From contig DAHUYF010000131.1 of the NCBI GenBank assembly GCA_027315365.1, positions 1 through 64,000 on the forward strand: 64,000 nt of DNA, in the 5' to 3' direction. This document shows positions 46,781-55,343 of this stretch, piece by piece. This DNA comes from Rhodospirillales bacterium (GTDB lineage Bacteria > Pseudomonadota > Alphaproteobacteria > ATCC43930 > CGMCC-115725). The notes beneath the pieces are model-generated. The model did no database searches. It saw only the letters and a program-made list of their open reading frames with translations, and was not told the origin of the DNA. Position numbers and translations under genes: made by a program. The stretch's first letter is position 1. Each line of letters opens with the position of its first letter.

Positions 46781-47253
46781 CGGGCGGTCTCCTGCGCCGG
46801 CCCGCCGGCAGCCCCCTCCTGCCAGTGGCCGGATTTCTTGAGCGCGTCCACCACCTCGCGCGGCATGTATTTCTCGTCGTGCTTGGCCAGCACCGTGTCG
46901 GCATCGAGCGCGCCGTCGGCGCCGAGCTTGCCCTCGACCACGACCCCCTGGCCCTCGCGGAAGAGATCGGGCAGCAGACCGGTATAGGTCACGGCTACCG
47001 CATTGTTGCCGTCGGTGACGCGAAAACGCACCGTCTTTCCGTCGGCCGAGCGCACCACGCTCGACTGCTGGACCAGGCCGCCGAGGCGCAGGCGGCGTCC
47101 GTCCGGACCCTTCTCGGTCTTGAGCTCGGAGGGGCTGATGAAGAAGGCGAGGCTGTCGTTCGAGCTCAGCGCCAGCAGGACCAGCGTCGTCGCCACGGCG
47201 AGCATGCCGAGACCCAGCAGCACGGCGAACAGGCGGCGGCGCTTGCGCGTCAC
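46777..47253 (-). CDS. ccmE: periplasmic heme chaperone CcmE
   Basis: The product is 158 aa with GTG start overlapping the ccmD stop (GTGA). One N-terminal membrane helix (about 9-29) is followed by the OB-fold domain. The heme-binding His is in LAKHDEKYMP (H125), which carries covalently bound heme before delivery to CcmF. Spacing and the YMP motif are standard. Confidence 0.96.
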   Translation of the reverse strand: MTRKRRRLFAVLLGLGMLAVATTLVLLALSSNDSLAFFISPSELKTEKGPDGRRLRLGGLVQQSSVVRSADGKTVRFRVTDGNNAVAVTYTGLLPDLFREGQGVVVEGKLGADGALDADTVLAKHDEKYMPREVVDALKKSGHWQEGAAGGPAQETAR

Positions 47254-47420
47254 GGCTCGTCCCGGCCTTGCAGCCGCTCCAGCTCGCGCCGATGGCGGCG
47301 ATAGGAGCCGAGGCTCCAGGCGAGCAGCCCGCCGAGCACGATGAATGTGAGCGCATAGGCCGGCCAGACATAGGCGGCATAGCCGCCCATGGCGAGGAAG
47401 TGCATCGCCTCGCCCCTCAT
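47250..47420 (-). CDS. ccmD: heme exporter accessory protein CcmD
   Basis: The product is 56 aa with a single membrane helix (about 18-36, YVWPAYALTFIVLGGLLAW) and a basic, helical tail (SYRRHRRELERL). This is the form of CcmD, which helps release holo-CcmE from CcmABC. It overlaps ccmC (ATGA) and ccmE (GTGA), so translation is tightly coupled. Confidence 0.9.
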   Translation of the reverse strand: MRGEAMHFLAMGGYAAYVWPAYALTFIVLGGLLAWSLGSYRRHRRELERLQGRDEP

Positions 47421-48175
47421 GACGCCGCCGCCGGACGCCGCGCCGCGGCAAGCCGGTCGATCTCGGCCAGCCGCAGCGCGCGGATCTTCGCCGCCATCAG
47501 CGTGGTGCGCATGCGGATCATCAGCAGCGCGAAGAAGAACAGCATGAACCCCACCGCCATCACCAGCAGCGGCCACAGCATCGCGGCCGCGATGGTCGGG
47601 CCGCCGAGGCGGAAGACGCTCGCCGGCTGGTGCAGGGTGTGCCACCAATCGACCGAGAATTTGATGATCGGCAGGTTGACGATGCCGACCAGCGCCAGGA
47701 TGGCGCCGGCGCGCGCGCCGCGCCCGGGATCGTCGAAGGCGTTCACCAGCGCGAGATATCCGAGATAGAGGAAGAACAGCACCAGCACCGAGGTCAGCCG
47801 CGCATCCCACACCCACCAGGTGCCCCACATCCGCTCGCCCCACAGCGAGCCCGTTACCAGGCAGAGCAAGGTGAAGCCGGCACCGAGCGGCGCCGCGCCT
47901 TGCGCCGCGATGTCGGCGAGCGGATGGCGCCAGATCAGCGCGACGGCGCTGGCCACCGCGATCAGCGCGTAGACGAAGCTCGCCATCCAGGCGGACGGTA
48001 CATGCACGAACATGATGCGCACGGCCTCGCCCTGCTGGTAGTCGGGCGGCGCGACGAACAGCGCGAGATAGAGCCCGATCGCGATGAGCGCCGCCGCCGC
48101 CGCGCTGCACCAGGGCAGCAGCGCCGCGGAAAGGCGCATGAAGCGGGCGGGATTGGCGAAGCGATGCAACGACAT
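47417..48175 (-). CDS. ccmC: heme exporter protein CcmC
   Basis: The product is 252 aa with six membrane helices. The tryptophan motif WGTWWVWDARLTS and a flanking conserved His (for instance in VHVPSAWMA and WWHTLHQPAS) bind heme and load it on CcmE. It lies between ccmB (15-bp gap) and ccmD (overlap). Confidence 0.97.
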   Translation of the reverse strand: MSLHRFANPARFMRLSAALLPWCSAAAAALIAIGLYLALFVAPPDYQQGEAVRIMFVHVPSAWMASFVYALIAVASAVALIWRHPLADIAAQGAAPLGAGFTLLCLVTGSLWGERMWGTWWVWDARLTSVLVLFFLYLGYLALVNAFDDPGRGARAGAILALVGIVNLPIIKFSVDWWHTLHQPASVFRLGGPTIAAAMLWPLLVMAVGFMLFFFALLMIRMRTTLMAAKIRALRLAEIDRLAAARRPAAAS

Positions 48176-48190
48176 GCTCGGACGGTCCGG

Positions 48191-48856
48191 TCACTCCAGC
48201 GCCTGACGCAGGGCGGCGGCGGCGGCAAGCGGGGAGAGCGGCAGCGCCCCAGCCAGCAGCGCGCCCAGCAGGAGCAGATGCGGTCGCGCCGCGAAGCCCC
48301 CGATGCTTGCCTCGATGGCGCCAACGCCGAAGATCAGCACCGGTATATAGAGCGGCAGCACCAGCAGCGACAAGAGCACGCCGCCGCGCCGCGCCCCCAG
48401 GCTCAGCGCCGCGCCCACCGCGCCGATCAGGCTGAGGGTCGGCGTTCCCAGCAGCAGGCCCGCGAGCAGCGCCGGGTATCCGGCCGCGTCGAGATTGAGC
48501 AGCAGTCCCAGCAGCGGCGCCGCCACGATCAGCGGCAGGCCGGTGACCAGCCAATGCGCCAGGCACTTCGCCAGCACCTGCGCCTCCAGCGGCAGCGGCA
48601 TCAGCGCCAGCGCTTCGAGGCTGCCGTCCTCCCAATCCGCCTGGAACAGGCGCTCCAGCGAGAGCAGCGCCGCGAGCAGCGCCGTTACCCACAGGATGCC
48701 GGCGGCAATGCGCTGCAGCAGCGCCGGCTCGGGCCCGACGCCGAAGGGAAAGAGGATGGTGGCGAGCACGAAGAACCCCACCACCATGGCGGCGTCGCCG
48801 CCCTGCCGCAGCGCCAGCCGCAGGTCCCGCTGCACCAGGAGGCGGAACGGGCTCAT
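48191..48856 (-). CDS. ccmB: heme exporter protein CcmB
   Basis: The product is 221 aa with six hydrophobic segments. The start MSPFRLLVQRDLRLALRQGGD and the LERLFQADWEDGSLE loop are typical. CcmB is the membrane half of the CcmAB ABC complex that drives release of heme-loaded CcmE. Its ATG overlaps the ccmA stop (ATGA). Confidence 0.96.
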   Translation of the reverse strand: MSPFRLLVQRDLRLALRQGGDAAMVVGFFVLATILFPFGVGPEPALLQRIAAGILWVTALLAALLSLERLFQADWEDGSLEALALMPLPLEAQVLAKCLAHWLVTGLPLIVAAPLLGLLLNLDAAGYPALLAGLLLGTPTLSLIGAVGAALSLGARRGGVLLSLLVLPLYIPVLIFGVGAIEASIGGFAARPHLLLLGALLAGALPLSPLAAAAALRQALE

Positions 48857-49518
48857 GGCGTGAAATCGGCCAGCGAAAGATTGGTGGCCCCGGCCAGCGG
48901 CAGCGCCGCATGCGTCGACAGCGCGACCCGGCCCCCCTGGGCGCGATGCGCCGCGATCGCTTCCAGCAGATCGGCAAGTGCATCGCTGTCGAGCGCGGTG
49001 GTGGGCTCGTCCAGCAGCCACAGCGGCGCCGGGCTTGCCGCCAGCCGCGCCAGCGCCAGCCGGCGGCGCTGCCCGGCCGACAGCATCCGGCATGGCCAGT
49101 CCGCCAGCGTCTCCAGGCGGAAGCGCCCGAGCGCCGCCGCCACATCGCCGCCGCCGCGCATCCCGGCCCAGAAGGCGAGCGTCTCGGCGACGGTGAGTAC
49201 CGGCTTCACCGCCTCCTGATGGCCGATGAAGTGCAGCCGGGCACGATGCGCCGCGGGATCATCGCCGACCGCGGCGCCGTCCCAGGCGAGCAGCCCCGCT
49301 TCCGGCCGGGCGAGTCCGGCCATCAGCCGCAGCAGGCTGGACTTGCCGCTGCCATTGGGCCCGGTCAGCAGCAGCGCCTCGCCCGGCGCCAGGAGGAAGG
49401 AGAGCCCGGCAAAGACCAGACGCTCGCCGCGGCGGCAGGCGAGGCCGGTTGCGGCGAAGCCGATGGCGGGAAGCGGGGGGGGCGGCGGGGCGGGCATGCG
49501 GGCGGCGGATGATGCCAT
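48853..49518 (-). CDS. ccmA: heme exporter ATP-binding protein CcmA
   Basis: The product is 221 aa from ATG 49518, with ATG 49497 as an alternative that removes a proline-rich stretch. Walker A is GPNGSGKSS, the signature LSAGQRRRLALARL and Walker B LWLLDEPTTALD. It powers the CcmAB complex. It is the first gene of ccmABCDEFGHI and lies 22 bp after the T-run of a leader terminator-like hairpin. Confidence 0.96.
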   Translation of the reverse strand: MASSAARMPAPPPPPLPAIGFAATGLACRRGERLVFAGLSFLLAPGEALLLTGPNGSGKSSLLRLMAGLARPEAGLLAWDGAAVGDDPAAHRARLHFIGHQEAVKPVLTVAETLAFWAGMRGGGDVAAALGRFRLETLADWPCRMLSAGQRRRLALARLAASPAPLWLLDEPTTALDSDALADLLEAIAAHRAQGGRVALSTHAALPLAGATNLSLADFTP

Positions 49519-49539
49519 GGCGCCCCGGCCGCTTCCCGC

Positions 49540-49619
49540 AAAAAAGCGACGGCCCCGGCGGGGGGAGGAGGCCGGGGCCGTCTATGAAGCGGTCGGGGGG
49601 GGACCGCTCGCGAAGAGCG
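49540..49619 (-). promoter_or_regulatory. terminator-like attenuator in the ccm leader
   Basis: Reading the minus strand toward ccmA there are three stems: CGCTC/GAGCG (49605-49609 with 49615-49619), GCGGTC/GACCGC around a C7 loop (49589-49607), and a perfect 12-bp stem GACGGCCCCGGC/GCCGGGGCCGTC (49548-49559 with 49571-49582), followed by GCTTTTTTGC. The first two share bases, so they compete. No gene upstream needs this terminator, which suggests control of read-through into ccmA. Confidence 0.6.
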
Positions 49620-49648
49620 CGGACGAGCCGATATCGTCCCGCGCCCCG

Positions 49649-49690
49649 CTAATAGACCCGGGGAATGCGACCCGAATTCGATCGAATCAT
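49649..49690 (-). other. 13-codon open frame in the ccm leader, possible leader peptide
   Basis: ATG at 49690 and TAG at 49651-49649 enclose MIRSNSGRIPRVY. It sits about 30 nt before the first leader stem, the usual geometry of attenuator leader peptides. It shows no run of one amino acid apart from three Arg, and no clear Shine-Dalgarno, so it may be chance. The remaining gap to 49866 shows nothing further. Confidence 0.3.
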
Positions 49691-49865
49691 GGCGAAACCG
49701 TGATTTCTGGCCGGGCGCGCCGGCGGCGGACCGCCTCGACGTCGCATCTCCGCGCCGCGCGCGGCGACGATTCCAGGCCGGATCGGAAACCTTCGGATTT
49801 CGGCGAGCGTTACGACATCGCTGCGGCGCCGCGCACCCGCTGCGCCGTCAAGGGGAAACCGGGCA

Positions 49866-50327
49866 ATGACGATTCTGGACGACATCAAGGCCGACCACGA
49901 CGAGGCGAAAAGCCTGCTGAAGACCATTCTGGCGACCGAGGAGACCGCGGAGCGGGCCGCGCTCTTCAAGGAATTCCGGAAGAAGATGACGGCGCACAAC
50001 CGCTCCGAGGAGAAGATCTTCTACCGCCGGCTGGAAGCGACCGAGGCGGGCAGACCCCGGGCGCTCGAAGCCGAGGTCGAGCATGAGGCCGCCGACCGCC
50101 TGATCGACGACCTCTCGCGCATGCGCGGCAAGGATAGCGACAAGTGGACGGCGCGTTGCATCGTGCTGCGGGAGCTGCTGGAGCATCACATCGAGGAAGA
50201 GGAAAGCCAGGTCTTCGCGGCGGCGCGCAAGCTGTTCGACCGGCCGGCACTGGACAAGATGGGCGAGGCGTTCGCTGCGGAGAAGGCCAAGCACGGCGTG
50301 CCGGCCGGCGCTACGGTCGACGAGTAG
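49866..50327 (+). CDS. hemerythrin HHE-domain protein
   Basis: The product is 153 aa. The helical bundle has iron-ligand candidates in DIKADHDEAKSLL, TAHNRSEEKIFY, VEHEAADRLIDDL and ELLEHHIEEEESQVF. Such proteins bind a di-iron centre and are linked to O2, NO or oxidative stress sensing. ATG 49866 follows AAGGGGAAAC. It opens the block of accessory genes between ccmA and acnA, and is 49 bp from the next gene. Confidence 0.9.
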   Translation: MTILDDIKADHDEAKSLLKTILATEETAERAALFKEFRKKMTAHNRSEEKIFYRRLEATEAGRPRALEAEVEHEAADRLIDDLSRMRGKDSDKWTARCIVLRELLEHHIEEEESQVFAAARKLFDRPALDKMGEAFAAEKAKHGVPAGATVDE

Positions 50328-50375
50328 CGGACCGGTCCCTTTGGGCTCTCAAGCGCGGCGGCCTGGGGGCGGCGC

Positions 50376-50675
50376 ATGGCCACCGACCTGATCGGCTGGG
50401 CCGCGGCGGTCGCGCTGCTCGCGACGCTGGGGCGGCAGATCTATACGCAGTGGCGGTCCGGAATGTCCGCCGGCGTATCGAGATGGCTCTTCGCCGGGCA
50501 GCTCTCGGCGTCGACCGGCTTCGTGGTCTACAGCTGGCTGCGGGCCAGCTGGGTGTTCGACGCGACCAACGCGCTCATTCTCGTCACCGCCCTGTCGGGC
50601 CAGTGGATCTACTGGCGCAACGAGCGGGAGCGCCGAAGAACGCCGCCGCCAGGACGGTCTTCGGCGCGGCGCTGA
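50376..50675 (+). CDS. small PQ-loop / SemiSWEET-like membrane protein
   Basis: The product is 99 aa with three membrane helices (about 5-25, 38-60 and 65-82). GWAAAVALLATLGRQIYTQW, SAGVSRWLFAGQLSASTGF and NALILVTALSGQWIYW fit the triple-helix pattern of SemiSWEET and related PQ-loop proteins. If so it would work as a dimer, perhaps in sugar movement. The neighbouring glycogen debranching enzyme is suggestive but proves nothing. Confidence 0.65.
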   Translation: MATDLIGWAAAVALLATLGRQIYTQWRSGMSAGVSRWLFAGQLSASTGFVVYSWLRASWVFDATNALILVTALSGQWIYWRNERERRRTPPPGRSSARR

Positions 50676-50850
50676 GCCCGGCACGCAATCGGGCGCGCAA
50701 CCACTTGCCGATGCGGAGCGTTTCCGCTGCCGAGAAGCGCTTCAGGATCCCGTCGGCACGCCCGAAAACCCGACCACTTCCGCCGCGGCGCCGGCGGGCG
50801 CGCCGGCGTGCGAGCCCGGGCATGGCGGCGGGCAATGCGGAGGAGAGCAG

Positions 50851-52971
50851 ATGGCGACGAACGCGGCACAGCGGCTCAAGGAAGGCCTGCCTCACCCGCT
50901 CGGCGCGAGCTGGGACGGAAAAGGCACGAACTTCGCCATCTTCTCGGCGAACGCGACCAAGGTGGAAGTCTGCCTCTTCGACGAGAAGGGCGAGCGCGAG
51001 CGCGAGCGCGTCGAGCTTCCCGAGTTCACCGACGAGATCTGGCACGGCTACCTGCCGGAGATTCATCCCGGCACGATCTACGGCTACCGCGTGCATGGGC
51101 CCTATGAGCCCGATTCCGGCCATCGCTTCAATCCGCACAAGCTGCTGCTTGATCCCTATGCCTGCGGCCATTTCGGCGATCTCGACTGGAATCCCGCAGT
51201 TTTCGGCTACGTGATGGAATCGGGCGACGACAGCACTTTCGATGAGCGCGACAGCGCGCCCTTCGTGCCCAAATGCGTCGTCGTCGATCCCGCCTTCGAG
51301 TGGCGCGGCGAGCCGGCGCGGCGTGCGGTGGCCTGGGACCGCACCGTGCTCTACGAGACGCATGTCCGCGGCTTCACCAAGCTGCATCCTGCCGTGCCGG
51401 AGCGCTGGCGCGGCACCTACGCCGGCTTCACCAAGGAGGTCGTGGAATACATCCGCTCGCTCGGCGTCACTTCGGTCGAGCTGCTGCCTATCCATACCTT
51501 CATCAGCGACAGCCACCTGCTCGAGAAAGGCCTCACCAACTACTGGGGCTACAATTCGATCGGCTTCTTCGCGCCGGATCCGCGCTATGCCTCCGAGCGC
51601 GAGCAGACGCTGCGCGAATTCAAGGAGATGGTCGCCCGCTGTCACGAAGCCGGCATCGAGGTCATCCTGGATGTGGTCTACAACCACACCGCGGAGGGTA
51701 ACGAACGCGGTCCGACGCTGTCCTTTAAGGGCATCGACAACGCCTCCTATTACCGGCTGCTGCCGGATCAGCCGCGCTTCTACATCAACGACACCGGCAC
51801 CGGGAACACGTTGAACCTCAGCCATATGCGGGTGATCCAGATGGTCGCGGACAGCCTGCGCTACTGGGCGAGCGAGACCCATGTCGACGGCTTCCGCTTC
51901 GATCTCGGCACCATCCTGGCGCGCGAGCCGAACGGCTTCGACAATCAGAGCGGCTTCCTCAAGGCCTGCTGCCAGGATCCGGTCCTGGGGGCGGTGAAGC
52001 TCATCGCCGAACCCTGGGATTGCGGGCCCGGCGGCTATCAGGTCGGCGGCTTCCCGCCGGGCTGGGCGGAATGGAACGACCGCTTCCGTGATACCGCTCG
52101 CGATTTCTGGAAGGGCGCGGCGCCGGCCGCGAGCCTCGCCGCCCGCCTCTGCGCGTCGGGCGACGTCTTCAACCATCGCGGCCGCAGGCCCTGGGCCAGC
52201 GTCAACTTCATCGCGGCGCATGACGGCTTCACGCTCAACGACCTCGTGACCTACAACGAAAAGCACAACGAGGCGAATGGCGAGGAGAACAAGGACGGCA
52301 GCTCCGACAACCGCTCCTGGAACTGCGGCGTCGAGGGCCCGTCCGACGACAAGGCGATCGTCGCGCTCCGGGCTCGCCAGCGCCGCAACCTGCTCGCCAC
52401 GCTGCTGCTGGCGCAGGGCACGCCGATGCTGCTCGCCGGCGACGAATTCGCGCGCAGCCAGAAGGGCAACAACAACGCCTATTGCCAGGACGACGATATC
52501 AGCTGGGTCGATTGGGCGGCGGCCGAGAAGCACAAGCCGCTCACCAACTTCGTGCGCAAGCTGACGGCGCTGCGCGCCAAATATCCGATCCTGCGCCGCA
52601 GCCGCTTTCTCACCGGCGCCTACGACGAAAGCCTGGGGGTGAAGGACGTCGCCTGGATCAACGCCAACGGCGCCGAGATGACCGCCGAGCAGTGGGGCGA
52701 CGAGGCCATGCGCTGCTTCGGCATGCTGATGGACGGCCGCGCGCAGCCGACCGGCATCCATCAGCGGGGACAGGAGGTCACGCTGCTGGCGATCCTCAAC
52801 GCGCATCACGACGTGGTGCAGTTCACCCTGCCGGAGGTCACGCGCGGCGGCAGCTGGCGCCTGCTGATCGACACCAACCTGCCGGAGCGGGAGGAAAAGG
52901 CCGGCTTCGCGGCGGGAGATGTCTACGAGGTGACCGCTCGCTCGCTGCTTCTGCTGGAGCTCGAGCGCTAG
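50851..52971 (+). CDS. glgX: glycogen debranching enzyme GlgX
   Basis: The product is 706 aa. A CBM48 domain (about 10-120, GLPHPLGASWDGKGTNFAIFSANAT) precedes the GH13 barrel. Barrel motifs are DVVYNHTAEGN, the nucleophile Asp in VDGFRFDLG, the acid/base Glu in IAEPWDCG and the Asp in AAHDGF. It hydrolyses alpha-1,6 branches of limit dextrin. No glgA/B/C/P lies nearby. Downstream is a DUF2252 gene, 31 bp away. Confidence 0.95.
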   Translation: MATNAAQRLKEGLPHPLGASWDGKGTNFAIFSANATKVEVCLFDEKGERERERVELPEFTDEIWHGYLPEIHPGTIYGYRVHGPYEPDSGHRFNPHKLLLDPYACGHFGDLDWNPAVFGYVMESGDDSTFDERDSAPFVPKCVVVDPAFEWRGEPARRAVAWDRTVLYETHVRGFTKLHPAVPERWRGTYAGFTKEVVEYIRSLGVTSVELLPIHTFISDSHLLEKGLTNYWGYNSIGFFAPDPRYASEREQTLREFKEMVARCHEAGIEVILDVVYNHTAEGNERGPTLSFKGIDNASYYRLLPDQPRFYINDTGTGNTLNLSHMRVIQMVADSLRYWASETHVDGFRFDLGTILAREPNGFDNQSGFLKACCQDPVLGAVKLIAEPWDCGPGGYQVGGFPPGWAEWNDRFRDTARDFWKGAAPAASLAARLCASGDVFNHRGRRPWASVNFIAAHDGFTLNDLVTYNEKHNEANGEENKDGSSDNRSWNCGVEGPSDDKAIVALRARQRRNLLATLLLAQGTPMLLAGDEFARSQKGNNNAYCQDDDISWVDWAAAEKHKPLTNFVRKLTALRAKYPILRRSRFLTGAYDESLGVKDVAWINANGAEMTAEQWGDEAMRCFGMLMDGRAQPTGIHQRGQEVTLLAILNAHHDVVQFTLPEVTRGGSWRLLIDTNLPEREEKAGFAAGDVYEVTARSLLLLELER

Positions 52972-53002
52972 GCGGCGCCGGGACCCGCGGCGTGATGCCA
53001 GG

Positions 53003-54211
53003 ATGACAGGGTCGCCGCGGCCCTCGGACCGACCGGCGCTTCTGGCCGAGCGCCAGCGCCTGAAGATGGCGCGCTCGGTCCACGCCTATGTCCGCGGCAA
53101 CACGACCAAATTCTACGAGTGGCTGGCCTCGGGCGGGAGCGGGCGTCCGCAGGGACCGCCGATCTGGATCTGCGGCGACTGCCACGTCGGCAATCTCGGC
53201 CCCGTGGCCGACGCCGAGGGCGAGGTCGAAATCCAGATCCGCGATCTCGACCAGTCGGTGATCGGCAATCCGGCGGACGATCTCATCCGGCTCGGCCTGT
53301 CGCTGGCAGTGGCGGCGCGCGGCTCGGACCTGCCCGGCGTCACCACGGCCAAGATGATGGAGCAGATGATCGACGGCTACCGCCGCGCCCTGGCGCCGCG
53401 CGCCGAAACCCGCCGGCGCGAAGGCAAGTGGCCGCAATCGGTCAGCGTGGTGATGCGCCAGGCCGTTGATCGCAGCTGGAAAAAGCTCGCCAAGGAGCGC
53501 CTGGAAGATGCGAAGCCCGCGATCCCCCTCGGCAAACGCTTCTGGCGGCTTTCCCGTGCGGAGCAGCACGCGGTCGGCGCCCTCTTCGAGACCGAGGAGA
53601 TGCGGCATCTGGCGACCTGCCTGCGGACGCGGAAGGACGGGGCGGAGATCGAGCTGCTCGACGCCGCCTATTGGGTGAAGGGCTGCAGTTCGCTGGGCCG
53701 GCTGCGCATCGCCGTGCTCCTGGGCGTCGGCAAGGACCGTCGCGAGGAGGGCGGGCTCTCCCTCATGGATATCAAGGAGGCGGTCCAGGCCGCGGCGCCG
53801 CGCGCGGCCGATGCCGACATGCCGCGGGACAACGCCGCCCGCGTCGTGGAGGGCGCGCGCAATCTGGCGCCGGCGCTGGGCGAGCGCATGCTGGCGGCGC
53901 GTCTGCTGGGAAAGGCGGTGTTCATCCGCGAGCTTTTGCCCCAGGACCTGAAGGTGGATATCGAGCGGCTGACGCAAGCGGACGCCATGCGCGCCGCGCA
54001 TTACCTCGCCTGGGTGGTGGGCACCGCGCATGCCCGGCAGCTCGACGCCGACGACCGCGACCGCTGGCGCCGGGAGATGAGCCGGCATCATTCCAAGCGC
54101 CTGGACGCGCCGTCCTGGCTGTGGAGCAGCGTCGTCGACCTCGTCTCCAGCCACGAGGCTGCCTATCTCGACCATTGCCGGAAATACGCCCTGGCGCGCG
54201 CCGGAACGTGA
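53003..54211 (+). CDS. DUF2252 family protein
   Basis: The product is 402 aa, soluble. The diagnostic kinase-like motifs are ICGDCHVGNLGP and IRDLDQSVIGNPADDLIRL, with FYEWLASG upstream and a later VVGTAHARQLDADD. DUF2252 resembles aminoglycoside-phosphotransferase-type kinases, but activity is unproven. ATG 53003 lacks an obvious Shine-Dalgarno. It lies 31 bp after glgX and is probably read with it. Confidence 0.9.
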   Translation: MTGSPRPSDRPALLAERQRLKMARSVHAYVRGNTTKFYEWLASGGSGRPQGPPIWICGDCHVGNLGPVADAEGEVEIQIRDLDQSVIGNPADDLIRLGLSLAVAARGSDLPGVTTAKMMEQMIDGYRRALAPRAETRRREGKWPQSVSVVMRQAVDRSWKKLAKERLEDAKPAIPLGKRFWRLSRAEQHAVGALFETEEMRHLATCLRTRKDGAEIELLDAAYWVKGCSSLGRLRIAVLLGVGKDRREEGGLSLMDIKEAVQAAAPRAADADMPRDNAARVVEGARNLAPALGERMLAARLLGKAVFIRELLPQDLKVDIERLTQADAMRAAHYLAWVVGTAHARQLDADDRDRWRREMSRHHSKRLDAPSWLWSSVVDLVSSHEAAYLDHCRKYALARAGT

Positions 54212-54230
54212 CCGCGGCGCCGCACCGCTT

Positions 54231-54686
54231 TCATCGCGGCGGGGCGATGATGACCGCGGGATCGAAGCACACCAGCTCGATCGTGTTGTCCTCGGGATCC
54301 CTCAGATAGATCGATCGCCAGCCAATCCAGGAATGGACCGCGGTGTCGGTCGCAATGCCCATGCCTTGGAGACGGGCGAGGGCGCTCTCATGATCCTCTC
54401 GTGCGATCTCCAGCGCGAAGTGATGGAGCGTGGTGCGCGCGGGATCATGTCCCGCCCATTTCCGGCGGCGGAAATTGGAGGGTTGCCGATCGCGAAAGAA
54501 GCCGACGATCTGGGTGTGGCCGCCGAAGCCCTCGTCAATGTGCAGGAAGGCGATATCGTCGCCGATGCGATGCAGCAGCTCCAATCCCAAGACCCGGCAA
54601 TAGAACGCAATCATGCCGTCGAGGTCGCGCACACGCAGCACGATCTCACCGACGCCTCTGACTGTAAAGCCGTTCCCGGTCTTCAT
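54231..54686 (-). CDS. VOC (glyoxalase/bleomycin resistance fold) protein
   Basis: The product is 151 aa. GEIVLRVRDLDGMIAFYCRVLGLELLH opens the first beta-alpha unit, TTLHHFALEI supplies a metal-ligand His, and YLRDPEDNTIELVCF carries the terminal Glu. The vicinal oxygen chelate fold covers dioxygenases, lyases and binding proteins, so function is open. It converges with the DUF2252 gene, 19 bp away. Confidence 0.9.
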   Translation of the reverse strand: MKTGNGFTVRGVGEIVLRVRDLDGMIAFYCRVLGLELLHRIGDDIAFLHIDEGFGGHTQIVGFFRDRQPSNFRRRKWAGHDPARTTLHHFALEIAREDHESALARLQGMGIATDTAVHSWIGWRSIYLRDPEDNTIELVCFDPAVIIAPPR

Positions 54687-54759
54687 CGCCGCGCCTTCGC
54701 CGCTCCGCGTGCAATATGTCGCGCGGTTCCGGCGGTTTTGCAGGACACCCGCTCGGGCC

Positions 54760-54915
54760 TCACCCGGCCGGGGCGCGATCCTCGATCGATTCGGCGACTT
54801 CCTCGCAGATCGCCGCCAGCTCCAGCAGCTCCGTCAGCAGCGCGTCATCGGTGACGCTCCGCGCGCGCTCGCGGAACTTCACCCCCTGCTCACGCCAGAA
54901 CGCCGCGTCCTCCAT
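54760..54915 (-). CDS. very small helical protein (51 aa)
   Basis: From ATG 54915 the frame gives MEDAAFWREQGVKFRERARS, then VTDDALLTELLELAAICEEV, AESIEDRAPAG. It forms a probable helix hairpin similar in pattern to the frame at 39210 (R-x-Q near the start, R-A-R-x-V-x-D in the turn, L-x-x-L then E near the end). Proteins like this are common in Alphaproteobacteria without a known role. No clear Shine-Dalgarno. Conservative start choice. Confidence 0.62.
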   Translation of the reverse strand: MEDAAFWREQGVKFRERARSVTDDALLTELLELAAICEEVAESIEDRAPAG

Positions 54916-55052
54916 GGCGCATCTCCCGAGACGCCCGACACCGGCAAAGGGTAACACGCACCCTGCGGCGGCAAAAGCCAAGCCTGGACCGGCGATAAAA
55001 TGTCACATCCCTACGGTCTCCGCCGAAACACCGTCCGACCCGTCCGCGCTAG

Positions 55053-55259
55053 AGGAAGGGCGACGCCCACCAGTATAAGGACGGTGCCGCCATCGCGGCG
55101 CTGGGGCTGATCGACTTCCCCAGCCTCGCCGAATACGAGTGCTATCGCGAGCGTCTGGCGAGCGATCCCCAGGCGATCGATATCCTGCGCCAAGCCGAGC
55201 ACGCCGGCTGCATCCCGGCCGAGGACCGCACCATCCTGGAGCGCGTTGCCGCCAGGTGA
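55053..55259 (+). pseudogene. remnant of a small protein gene (NIPSNAP-like C-terminus)
   Basis: An open frame between a TAG at 55050 and a TGA at 55257 has no ATG but reads ALGLIDFPSLAEYECYRERL, then ASDPQAIDILRQAEHAGC and EDRTILERV. This has the composition and pattern of the C-terminal half of dimeric alpha/beta-barrel proteins such as NIPSNAP. The N-terminal half is missing, so I read it as a decayed fragment. The resemblance is from memory only. Confidence 0.4.
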
Positions 55260-55343
55260 TGCCGGCGACATCGGGGTGTACTTTCTTCCCCGAAAGCGAC
55301 CCGAAGGCTATTCGGGCGTGCCCAGCTGCCGTCGGAAAGTCTC

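Noticed and set aside
50584-52809. 741-codon open frame antisense to glgX
   Set aside because: Low-complexity translation with no domain pattern, fully antisense to a gene with intact GH13 motifs. Long antisense frames are expected at 70% G+C.
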